Of a stretch of DNA of 64,000 nt, positions 52,483 through 64,000 are shown piece after piece. How positions within the stretch are numbered: position 1 is the first letter of the stretch; the number at the start of each line of letters is the position of its first letter. The stretch covers positions 25,468,003-25,532,002 of the forward strand of contig NC_135551.1 in the NCBI RefSeq assembly GCF_964340395.1, written 5' to 3'. This DNA comes from Glandiceps talaboti (Eukaryota; Hemichordata; Enteropneusta; Spengelidae). The notes under the pieces are model-generated. The model was not told where the DNA came from and made no database searches. It worked only from the letters and a program-made list of their open reading frames with translations. Made by a program: the position numbers and the translations under genes.

Positions 52483-55400
52483 AAATATCAAGTCAAAATA
52501 TTCAATCTATACAAAGGTAACTAAAATGATAGCAAAATGGGTCTATTATCAATCACTGCAGTGGAGGTGTCGTCTGCAGGAAATTTTCGTTCAAAACAAA
52601 CAAAAGCTCGTGCCGGCGACATTGTGAACTACACATATAATATACTTCATTGTTTAAAAGTCTTCGTCCATATCGGAGCTTTTGGTACTATTTTCTCCCC
52701 TGATTGATGAGCTAAGCCTGGTATCCGAACCGGAAATTAGGTGTGAAAGTTGAGAAATTTAACCGGCTAAAAAGCACTGACCAAACCAAAACAAAATCAT
52801 TGTTTCGGTAAAGGTGGTCTCTTATTACGAAGTTGGTGATTCGTGAAGTTCTCGTCTTCGTTTTCTGCCTGCCGTCCAGTTTTGTCCTTCGATCACGCTA
52901 TTGTCGTTCGTGTTAGTCTCTCTTGAACGGAAGGGAGACACCATACGTTGAAATGTTAGTTATGAATAAAAGATTTTTGACATGTTAATGAACAATCTTG
53001 AATTTCATTCGAAAAAGCAGACGACAGTAGAGTTATTTCTCTTCTTTAGGAATCGTAAAATTTGAAATGAATGAAAATCGAAATCTGATGATGTTTTAAG
53101 CATATATGCATATCTTAAAAGACCTTTTCACCATCGACATACACGATATTCTATTTTACCAATTACGTGTTCCTTCTTATCCTTTTTCCGCTTTTATTTC
53201 CGATAAAAAAAGAAACGTTGAAATTTTGTAATTTGTCTATAGAAACATTAGACATATCTACTGTAAGTATGAATGTTCTTAAGATAGAGTTGTGGGGAAG
53301 AGCGTAATCTTTGTGGATAGAAAGAGAAAGCGAGAGAGAGGTGTCCTTGAGGTAAAGTAGGCCAGAAAAAGAAGTGTTTTCATCATCTTGGACTCGCCAA
53401 ATAAAATAGACCTTTATAATACACGATTCTGCTTAAACCACTTAATTGGATAACACGCCAAATCACAACAATTGAGCCTAGTTTACAGGTCTTCATGCTG
53501 ATTACACATGACAGTTTGATTCCCATCCTACTTTGAAATTCAAATCAACCAAAGTCGTCTGCCTAAGTTTCCCGCCATTCAAAATTTGAATCGACTTTTG
53601 AATATTTTATACTACACTAGTATCATTTGAAGACTGCTGCTCAAATGATACGTGTGTATTTTGTTTAAAAGTGTTCTTTTCAAAGTTTCTGGTCCATAAA
53701 AAAGCACGTGCATTTTCACCTTATATGTAATCTTACTTCATCCAAATGTTAGAGATTTCGTGACTTAACCAACATCGAGAAAGTCCTACTTCATCCAACC
53801 CCAGTCCGATTTTGTGTAAGTGTAATTTCTTATCCGACTAACATTACTTAAGTCGAGTAGAAACTTAAGAAAAACACGGGTAATGAAACATGGCGTGTCA
53901 CTTTGAGTGACATTGAGTGGGTACACCATGTTATTTTCTTTATCCTTTGTTCATCTTGCTAAAAATAGCGCGCTAAGAACCGAACACATTTTGTCGTTTG
54001 CTCGGAACTCTCATTCAAAAATCGTCAAAATTTTCGATCGACATCGATCAGTGTGTTACACGTTGTCGATTCAATCCAAAAACGAACAGAGTTTTCATTG
54101 TCTGGTGCTTGAAAAAACTTGAGTGGAAGTCGGGACAATGAACGGGTTAAATGAATGCCCCATAATCGATTGCACAAAAATCACCACCTTTCACTGGTTG
54201 CTTTTTTTTACTCACAGCTGACACAGCTCGTAAATTCACTCGAGTTTGAAACCCAAAACGGCCTGAAGTACATGTAAAATGATGCCGACACGGAGCTTAC
54301 CTGATCTATCAGTGTTTGGACAGGATGCCGTGTCCAAGTGAGGTAGCAAGCCGCACCTCAAAAGTATGACTTCTCGTCTGACTTTGTGACAAGTTTGAGC
54401 AATTTGTGATGTGTACCAGTGGCTGAGTTTAAGAGAAGCTAGTATCTAGTTTACAGAACACAGAGGGATAAAACAGGAATACAAACAAGCTATCAAATAG
54501 GGACGCTTGAACGCCTTTGTTCCAAACATTGCCTACAGAATTGTCCTTTGCCGTTCGGCATAAAGTACACTCAAATAGCCGACTAAGGGATTTACCAATA
54601 GATTGTACTCTACTTTCTTTGAAAGGGGTTTAATAGCAGCCAGGCATGGGTCTTTTGAAAAGAGGTGAAGCGGGGGGGTTATAATCTTCCGACCAAGACG
54701 GTCTCAAGTATTATACTACATACATGTACTAGTATTCCGCAAACACTTCGTGCTGGTGTTTCTTAATGTAAGTTATGCTTGCTTTAACTCATGCAGTATG
54801 TATGTGGTGATAGTGCATACGATTTACTCTAAGTAGGTTTTTTTTCTCCATATCACTGCTTTGAATGCGACACGGTATAACATGACCAACTGTTTTGCAT
54901 TAGAACAGCTTCGTTGTCTTGGCTATACGGGTCTGAGACATGCGAGTCAATAGTGGGCACAATCCACACTCTTTGCGTCCACTATTGACTGTATTTTGTT
55001 GTGATTTCCGAAGAGACAACCGACACAATTGGTCGCTTTGTGCTCAAAGAGGGTCCTTGGTTTGAGAGAAGCAAACAGCAAACAAACCGTCGAGCGTTCA
55101 AAAACAGATCTCCCCTCGAGTGGAGTGACTGCAGCATGCCCACTGCCAGTGGAGATGTTAGGAGTAACTACAGGCGTGGAGTGACCGTGAGGACTGTGCG
55201 TCAAGGTAATGTAGTATAAGTATTCCCAAAAGAAATGGAGTTTAAAAGATATGGGCACAATAGGAGATGAAAGCTGAGAGTAGACGAACAGCGAAATAAA
55301 CATAGCATATTGAAATCGGGCTTGTTTTAAGTCATACCCCTCACTTCAGTGTTTCACAGGACAGTGGCAAACTACAAAAACTTATCTTTCAGCACTTCAA

Positions 55401-56280
55401 GATTCTCGGTTTTACCAATATTTTACTTTCTCGTCGAGTGAATAAGATAGATCAAAGTTTTAGGCCGTGTTTGCTATGTTATTGGTAGTTCAGATCAGTT
55501 ATGTGTGTGTAGTACGTGTGGCGGTGTTTGAACCATCGAAGTGAGTTTTAAGTTCGACTACAATTATGTCTCGTGTTGACACGTTGAAAAATGTCACATT
55601 TCAGTATGACATCGTCATTCTTGACGTGCACATTCCAGTTACCCCCGATAAAACACCGCAAAGTCGACCCCCAGTTCAGGCTGAAGTGAAGGGTAAAATT
55701 CGATGTCAGAAAATTCATTGCCTCTTGACTCTTCACTGCTACGCTTTTCATGAATTTTTCATGAAGTTGTCTGTGAAGTCGCCGTGGTTTCCTAAATTTT
55801 ACATCAGGTTGACACTTCCATATTGCACGGAAATCTACAACTCTCTTTCCCATGACATCTCTAAGCGAAGTTCAAAAGCACGGCAAAGATTGCACGCTAC
55901 TAAGACTGTAGATGTGTCCTTGAAATTTTACGAGGTAAAAATCGCTTTAGAAACGTCCTAACGATATGTAGTGTCATATACACAATTTTATGGAAAGTTA
56001 TAACATCTTTACATTTCAAACTATACATTTTCTCGATCCACAAGAAATTTGCCCAAATTTCAGCAAATTTCCCTGACTGAGGCTATGTAAGTTTTTTTTT
56101 AATATAACCTCAACGTGAAGACATCTTGAATGTTCCTCTTTGTCAAGTTATTGCCTGTATACAAAGATCCAAAACCTCCCAAATAAAGAAACTCCATTTT
56201 TTTTATGCAACGATCTGTAATTATCAATTACGAGACGTTTGGATATATTTATCTTTGTAATAATGCATGAAAACGGATCT
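52483..56280. other. Unique sequence, no gene recognised
   Basis: The longest ORF, 131 codons (+, 55566-55961), is unrecognised, and an antisense ORF of 101 codons overlaps it. Two small hairpins (TTGGACA/TGTCCAA and TGAGGT/ACCTCA) lie at 54316-54360. Confidence 0.4.
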
Positions 56281-56293
56281 ATTTGCATTCTAA
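56281..56293 (+). promoter_or_regulatory. Octamer plus class III POU composite site
   Basis: ATTTGCATTCTAAT begins at 56281 and joins a perfect octamer (ATTTGCAT) to GCATNNTAAT, a known preferred site of class III POU factors. It lies about 32 kb downstream of the POU gene, so autoregulation is conceivable but unproven. Confidence 0.35.
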
Positions 56294-56337
56294 TAAAAGT
56301 ATAATATTGCATTGTTGACTAATCCAAGCTTTGAACT

Positions 56338-56450
56338 GTCAGATTGAAATGAAGGACAAAACCTTGTACATTTCAAGAAACTCTATAGAACCGTCTATTT
56401 TGTCCGATTGAAATAAACATTTTTGTAGATTTCACGAAAGCTTAGCAAAC
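56338..56450. repeat. Two-copy diverged tandem repeat, about 63 bp
   Basis: GTCAGATTGAAATGAA...ACATTTCAAGAAA at 56338 is echoed by GTCCGATTGAAATAAA...GATTTCACGAAA at 56402. Confidence 0.6.
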
Positions 56451-59400
56451 ATTTTCTTTGAAATAAACAGCAGGGATCACTTAAACAGTTGACAACAGCC
56501 TACTTAATAAAGGACACGGATGGTTAGCAAAAGTCCTCACCGAAACTGACATTCTGAAAAGCAAAAATAGCTGTGCACATTTCAATGTCAATACTCGCAT
56601 TTGTAGTGTTTCTTTCAACTGAAATGGATTACATATGTAAATTTCGACATAAACTTAAGATGTCACTTTCCAGAGGCAATTTAGAAGCTAAACTATTAGA
56701 AGTGTGCTCATTGTGGTTTTAAAGAGCATACAACGTGTATCTTCCGGCAGACTGTCAGATTGTCCGCACATAAACAACAACATTTCAAACGTTATGATTC
56801 TTCGCCCAGACGTCATCGTTTTTTTTTTCATCTTCCAAATTCGAATACATCAAAGTGCGGCATTTTCCTTTCATTTTATCGACTAATGGATCAGATTACG
56901 TGGGTAAACACTTAGAATCAAACAAAAATATACCAAAACAGAAACTGCGAAATATTATTCAGTGTGACCTCCAAGTACACGAACGTCAGGTTAACCCCAA
57001 TACTTCATACATCTAGTAAAATAATAAATTCCGTTTTATAATTTTGTTTTTGTAATTTTTTTGTCAGATTTTGCACACATATCATAAACTGGGATCGTTT
57101 CTATTATTCCAAACTAAAATTAAGTTAAAATGTGCAAAAATGTTGTAAAAATACAACAATGTTTGATCAAATTGATTTAGGCGGGAATGGTGTAGGTGAC
57201 GAAGATAATGCAAATTTAAAAAAAAAACTGAATTCACCATGGTATCTGGAGTGTCTGTGGTCGAGTATGTAGACGTTACAATGGACGCGTTTTTCACGGG
57301 GTTATGACAGTGAGACGGGATTGTTGTCACAGATAGTTGTAGCGTTACAACGGCATAACGACTAATGCACAGTAAATGTACACGATAAAAATCTGCCAGC
57401 TCAAATAATGATTTTGTAACATACTCCACGAGTAAGCAAATAACTCGTAGCTGTCACCAAATGAAATATAACAGTGTTTTCCACTGACATCCATATTTTG
57501 CTAATGCCTGACTCGAGACGATACTTACAGCATGCGGAAAGTAATAACATTACAATCTAAATGTATTCGACTAGGCAATGGTATTCATTAAAAACAGGAC
57601 GAGTCTGTGTATATATAGAACAATTCACCTATCTGTTCAAATTATTTTTCGTTGGTATAAATCTCATAACAGCACCCCATTAAATAGACATATTCAACAC
57701 TGTAAAAATACTGACGTTTTTACAATCAAACTGTAGCCCTCAAGAATGTATTCATAAATATATCGTATGTGTTTATTTCATGTATCTATATCATGATCTG
57801 TAAGAAAGTATATTTTATCTCTCTTGGTCATTCACACTGAGATATTTAGTAGACTCCCAGCACAGCCACGAAATCCCTTTTGAATTTAATAAGACACAAC
57901 AATAAACGATTTGTTGTCATTGGGTAAATTTCCAAGTAAAATGACACAAAATAATTCCGTTTTATTTTATTCATGTATTCATTTATGAATAATTCCAGAT
58001 TGGTAGTCATAAATTTTCTTTTGACAAAAACTGGAAAGAGAACAAATTGAAAATTTGATAATCTGATAAATAGTAAGTAAAAACATAGGTGTACTGAGTT
58101 GATCACGGGTCTCTGCAGGAGGACTTTCTTGTAACACATGCAGCTAGCTGAACGCAGCACCGAGGTGTGACATAATGTTTTCTTGCATACGTGGGTAAGA
58201 ATGAATTTTACGGAAATTTACTTAAACAATACATTGTATGAATGTCATTCTTGTTTTCGATCCAGTGGTGTCTAGTAGTTTTCTAGTGGACGAGATCGAT
58301 AGAATCACATAAACAACCTGTGCCCATGTCGATAAATTCTTCTTTCATGATCAGGCATAATATTTTGCAAATTTCGATGAAAAATCACAACAATTCATTA
58401 CCATGCATTGCTCATTTTAAGTAAGAATTACAAAATCAAGCGATGCGATCAATATTTCAATCTCACAAATTTAATTGTTTCTTTGAGAGAGAGAAAAAAA
58501 ACATTGCTCCTGTTGGAGAATAACGTGGCATTCGATATTGCGTAAATTTGATGTATTTCTAGACTTATCTGTTTTTATTATGTAAACAAAGGATTGAAAT
58601 GTACAAGATGTTTGATCTTTTTTTCTCAAAAAAATACTATCATAGCATTTGAACTTTTCTCTGACAAAACTGCAAACACGTATTTGGAAACAGATCCGGT
58701 GTAGCACTTGTTTAGGTGCACGTCACCAAAACGAGAACGTGGTAGCTTAAATTACAAATGGTAATTTTGCTAAATTGTATATTTTTCCTCTTCGACCAAA
58801 CATTATTTTTCATTTAAGGCGCAATGAAGTATAGCTAGTGATGTAGGCAGACAAGTGGATACGATTCGTTGTCAACGTATCCCTTCCATGCCTGGCGGCT
58901 GTTTGGTGTATTCTTTATATCTCGATTATTACCGTTCATCCAATTTAGTATCATCTGAAAATCGAAATTTCAATAATTCGCACAAAAAGCACAAAAAGGT
59001 TCGTGCTCACTGAAACAACAATGAAGGTATTGAAGTAAATTGGTGTGATGGTTTAAGGCACATTTCACACAGAAGTGACGAATTCCTGTGCTTTATTCGT
59101 AGCCTTCACGTTTTTGCAACCCAACCGCGTCATCTAACTCAGATTTCTTGTTTTTTGACGATTTGTAAAACACTCTGAAGTGAGATAAAAGCAATGCAAG
59201 GTGACAGTCCAAGCAGCTTGTGGCTATCTATGCTGTCTGGGATGTTGTGTCGCGCTTTTTTTTCATACGCTCAATACACAAAGCGCGAAACAAACACTAG
59301 TGTGAGTTGTGTTGTTCGTAGTTATTTCAAGCCGGTATTATTCGTCACTCATGCATATGACTCTGCAAACACATAGCACCCACTCTTGATCTGCAATTTT

Positions 59401-62400
59401 CACCAAGCTGAATGAAAAAAGAAAACAAGTATAACGTGACCAAATCCGCGTGCAAAATACCCACAAAGCCAAGTAGAGCAATCACAAAACGGCTGTCCAG
59501 TTCAGTTCATCAAAAAAAAATGCGACAGAATTTTTATATTGAAATGTACATCTGAAATGTACAAGGGTGAGTGCAATATTGTCACTGAGGCAACGACGAT
59601 CTCCATAATGGTGTTAATTCCATCTCTGTTTCTCTGCTTATCTGTTTGAAACATACAAGGTTATGTCGCGATTCACTCTCAGCCCTGCAGTTTTTATCTT
59701 CCGGAGGCGTCGCTTTCTTCACGCTTCCACGCTTCTAAATGCTATGTCTGATTGCGAGAGCCGGGCGAACTGTATTGATATGTGGAATGTCTTCTGTCTC
59801 TGTTTGTCACTGCCGATTCAAGATGGCCGCCAACTTTCCGGGTCACCGATGTTCGTCAACATGAATTCCCACCGTAGTCTATATTTTCACATTTTCACGT
59901 TGCCTACTATACCTGGACCGTGTCTCACAGAAAAAAAATCCACTCGTGTTAACAAATCGTACTAACACAAGTAAAGTATGAAGGCGTCCCGATGACTCGT
60001 AGACAACGTGTCTGTCGACAACGGAGGCTTCAACAACACGACCTGCCCAGTCGGTGTTGTACTCCGTAGACCAATCTTCCATATGGTAACTTTTGAAATA
60101 TTTATGCGAACCGTGCTCGTATTGATGGATGGCCTATGATTTATTGCTTTTCTTTAACACTCTAGTGCGCATCTCCATGTTTTATTCCCTTCGAATACTC
60201 TCATCTAACGTGGCAGTTTTAACGTACAAAATCACCCCTTCTGAGCCACGCTTTAAACTTATCCAAAATTTCTTTCAGGATGCGTTTTCTTATTTATCCC
60301 AATTTACATATTCATTTGACATATTACAAAATTGAATCTTATTATAATTTGATGAATTAAAATCTGTCTTAAATCCCGAATACATATTTATAGAATAACA
60401 ATTATTTTAGTTTTGTTTCTGATATTGTTTTATCCTTATAAATTATATCCTTCACTAGTCTCCATATTCTGTCCAGCTGAACTATACAGCAATGTATATT
60501 TCACATACATCACCACTTGAAATTGACAAATTGTGTTTATCCTTGTATCATTTCAAGCTTTTAGAAAGCCATAATTCAGAATTATCGGGGTCAACATCAA
60601 CTTTCTCAACCATAATGATTATACCGCCGGTACTATATGAAAAGATATCGTCTTTTTTGGCTGTTCATTTCATCTGAAATTTACTCCCCATGAATCTCCA
60701 TGCTTCACCTTAATAAGAAATATACAAATATCTCTCCATACTGATTCAAATCAGGGTAATTTGTACCGGAAGAAAAGATTGAGTACTGATAATTCTGCTG
60801 AGTATCCCTGAATCTGCCAACGTTCTGCGATATCCAATATTTCTTTTAAAACATGTTATTTATTTATTTATTTTCGAAAAATCATCTTTTTAAAAAAGCC
60901 ACCGATTTTTTTTTTCAAATTAAACGATCTGAATATGTTAGACGAAGTGGATGTATTTTTGTGGTTTTTGAAGTGTCGTTTTAGCAAATACATGCATATT
61001 TATCCGTATGCAAATAGAGTATTGGTAGGTTAAAGACGCACGTTATGTAATGGATGACTAACAGGACAAGCGATTTTGTCCTTCGTTTAAAATAATACAC
61101 CAGTCTTAAATTCACAATACATATCAGTGAGTAGTTTGAGTTACAATCTTTAAGTGTCATTCTGAATATTTGCATATACCTTTCTGCTTTCAAGACACAT
61201 TAGTACATAAGTGAGACATAGTTTTTTAACTCATACAAATTTTATCTGTTGATATGTTCGTTTCAACAAACACAGTAAATACACAAAAATATCATCTGAG
61301 AGTGAACTTAAGTATTCAAATTTAGAATATCGAAATCTCGATCGTATTGAATTCTATTTCAAGATTCTAGGAAAAAGAGTTTGTGATTTTAGAGTTTGAA
61401 TTGTGTGTACTCCAGTGGTGTTCGAATTTAATTTGAATTTTAAAAAAATTCCAAAAAAAATCATTATTCAGATTTTTTAATATAAAATTATGCAAAAGGT
61501 TGGAATGAAATAAGATGTGTTTTTGACTTCCAATGTATAGATATTTTTCTTATCAAAATCTGGCATTGCTATATCATAGACTTTTTACCACTTTTTCATC
61601 AACATTTTTAAATTCTCATAAACATGTTTACATTTTAAGACTCCGTTAACTATGTCTTCGTCCACTTAATATTCATCGAAAAATAATATTTACCATTTTA
61701 TTCTGAAATCGCCTAAATTGAAAATCATTTTTTAAAATTATTTTCAAAACTAGAAAACACTGTTCTAAATCCATTCTTTTTTTCAATTGCGTTGTATAAT
61801 GGAGAGAACTATTCGTTTGTTCGACAAGAGAATTCTCACAAGAATTCACATTTAACCAAATTACAAATAGTGTAGTAGCAGTGTTTAAATACCAAATTGT
61901 CGTGTCATAAATTTGGAAATTATTTCATGTGAAGGGTTACGTTCTGAGATCAGTTATAAAGGGACACAACGACCTGCTGCTAATTAATTCCCCCGCGTGT
62001 TCATTTCAAAGACCTTGTATATTTCAAAGAACAGCTACTAGTGTGGCAAGAGGAATACGGTACGATTTCGGTGAACCAATATTATAATTGCAATTCTAAA
62101 TATTACTAAGATGGTGGATTACTCAACACCCATGCTGAAAAACGAACTTCTCTAAGATTTTTTTTTTTTTTAAATTAATCTTGATGGTTGGCCATTGTTG
62201 AAATTTCACAATATTTTCTGTAAATTAGTCACGTGGTGTATCTTTTCAATAACTGTAGCACACAAATATGTCAAAAATGTGAAAGTTGAGTTGATTTCGG
62301 GAGATTCTCCTATATTGAAGTAAATGGTCATCTCTCTCTAAAAAAAGGAATGTTACCACTTACGTTACTGATATATGCAATTCCTTTGTAGAAGTCTGAA

Positions 62401-62880
62401 ATGTGCTTATATTTCATTTTGGAAAGCAGACATAAATAGGAATATGCATTCAAAATATTTGTAATGGAAACAGAAACTAAACATTCAAGGAGACAATAAC
62501 AGCCATAGGAATTAATTACTGTCCTATTTTCTCATCAAATAAAATACATATTGATGTGTTAAATTATTTCCTAAATGAAGACAATCAATTCAACAAGTTC
62601 GATATACAATTTTTCACAAAAAATATCAAATATTTAATTTGACTTTCAATTTTAAGTTTATGTATAACCTACCATACTCATCATACGAAAAAACTACTTT
62701 TTATATTTTTTATTGTCCAGACATTGTTTATGGTTTGTGTTGATATTTGTCTGCATGTCTGTCAGTCTTTCTGTTTTTCTTTGTCTCCTATCCTCTTTAT
62801 TTCTGTTTATCTGACCAACTTTGTCTCTCTCTGATCCTGTTTCTCTCTGTCGCTGTCTCATTCTCTTTTCTTTTCCTGTC
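56451..62880. other. Unique AT-rich sequence with scattered octamer sites
   Basis: No gene recognised. Octamers are at 57208-57215 (ATGCAAAT), 61008-61015 (ATGCAAAT) and 61168-61175 (ATTTGCAT), with ATGCATAT at 60992-60999. The patch 59640-59870 has higher G+C and AAGATGGCCGCC (YY1-like). ORFs are at most 115 codons and unrecognised. Confidence 0.4.
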
Positions 62881-63196
<316 letters not shown>

Positions 63197-63822
63197 TACA
63201 ATAGCAATATACAGCTATGAGATCACTTACATCATATCACGTCAGGTTTGTATACCAGATTAAACAAACAAAAATGCCTACTATTGACATACCCGTGCAC
63301 TATTTCACCAAAACAAATTTTCCGTCGTCTACATTCCACCAGAAAATGTACAAAGGGGACAACTACTGAGAATTCGGCACAAATTAACATATGTTGGATT
63401 ACCCAATCATACAGGCGGAATGACGGTGCGGTCCCAGCGAACAGCTTTAGATATCCGAACCCTGTGTTTGCACGTCTGTAATACTGCGCCATGCAAACAG
63501 ATTTCACAAATGCGTGCTAAAACGTGTTTACAAATGTTCGTTTCATCGTCTTCGGTTTATTTCTAGAAATTATTTTTTCAAAACAACCATTCTCACACCA
63601 TAATCATAATCATAAATAGAACTACTAACACATCGTTACATATTTTTTCAGACCCGCTTAAAAAACATCTCATAAAATGTAATGAACTCTCGGCTTTTGT
63701 CGCAGTTTAGCAAAACGTACCAATGGCAGATACTGCGTTGGTACCATTAAACATAATAACACATTTCCTGATCTAAAGATACATCGCACACCGTGCTCCT
63801 TTAACCCCAGTGTTACCATTCA
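63197..63822. other. Unique sequence, nothing recognised
   Basis: ORFs of 77-91 codons overlap on both strands at 63232-63507 and have no family resemblance. Confidence 0.45.
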
Positions 63823-64000
63823 GAAAAATATGTGAACAAAAAGAGAATACACTTTAAATATCATTTAAAAAATAAAACACTTGTATACACCATATATGGT
63901 TCAACAAATATAGCGGAAGGGACACTACAAAAAAATGTGAACAAAAAAGAGAATACATTTTGAATATCATTTTAAAAAATAAAACTCTTTTACACACCAT
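63823..64000. repeat. About 70-bp direct repeat running off the window end
   Basis: TGTGAACAAAAAGAGAATAC with ATATCATTTAAAAAATAAAA and TACACACCAT-like ends occurs at about 63823-63893 and again at 63930-64000, period near 107 bp. The second copy ends at the window edge, so an array may continue beyond. Confidence 0.8.

Noticed and set aside
54316-54360. TGAGGTAG resembling the start of let-7, next to two small hairpins
   Set aside because: The match stops after the seed and no precursor-length hairpin with a complementary arm is present.
55566-55961. 131-codon ORF
   Set aside because: No recognised motif and a 101-codon antisense ORF overlaps it; a protein search would be needed before calling it.
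56281-61175. Window-wide enrichment of octamer sites
   Set aside because: About six perfect octamers were seen, against roughly four to five expected from base composition, so there is no real enrichment overall.

Overview
This is eukaryotic, AT-rich nuclear DNA (roughly 35-38% G+C by eye) from an animal. It holds one gene I can name with confidence: an intronless class III POU-homeobox gene (Brn/Pou3f, ventral-veins-like type) on the + strand at 23180-24421. A Gln-Pro after the first homeodomain helix, together with the low G+C and abundant tetranucleotide arrays, fits a marine protostome such as a lophotrochozoan better than a vertebrate. That placement is an inference and the species is not known to me.

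Layout. 1-5 kb: short microsatellites, then a 3.1 kb minisatellite of 18- and 20-bp units, each carrying CCAAT and usually TGATAA. 5.5-5.8 kb: a foldback (inverted-repeat) element. 6.5-22 kb: unique AT-rich DNA broken by TA, ATTC, TCTG, CT and TATG arrays. 22.2-25.7 kb: the POU gene with a promoter-like block (PAR-bZIP palindrome, GC box, two TATA boxes, two CCAAT boxes), an overlapping upstream ORF, the coding sequence, and a probable 1.3 kb 3' UTR with Pumilio-type sites, a G-rich tract and a double AATAAA. 25.7-36 kb: unique DNA with one promoter-like patch near 29.2-29.5 kb. 36-44 kb: dense microsatellites, several strongly diverged tandem repeats and a tRNA-like SINE relic. 44.6-44.9 kb: a 346-bp TA-flanked palindromic MITE. 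45-62.7 kb: unique DNA with scattered octamer/POU sites. 62.8-64 kb: a TGTC/TC array, then a direct repeat cut by the window end.

A developmental transcription-factor gene standing alone in about 64 kb is typical of genes controlled by distant enhancers, so parts of the unique DNA may be regulatory. I cannot test this without another genome. Nearly all other ORFs are short, compositionally random, or translations of microsatellites, and I do not call them genes. I saw no rRNA, canonical intact tRNA, CRISPR, bacterial or viral gene. I found no new multi-gene system. The most unusual items are the CCAAT/GATA minisatellite, the MITE hairpin, two copies of one 12-bp NRF-1 palindrome, and a run of 12 CpGs spaced exactly 5 bp apart.
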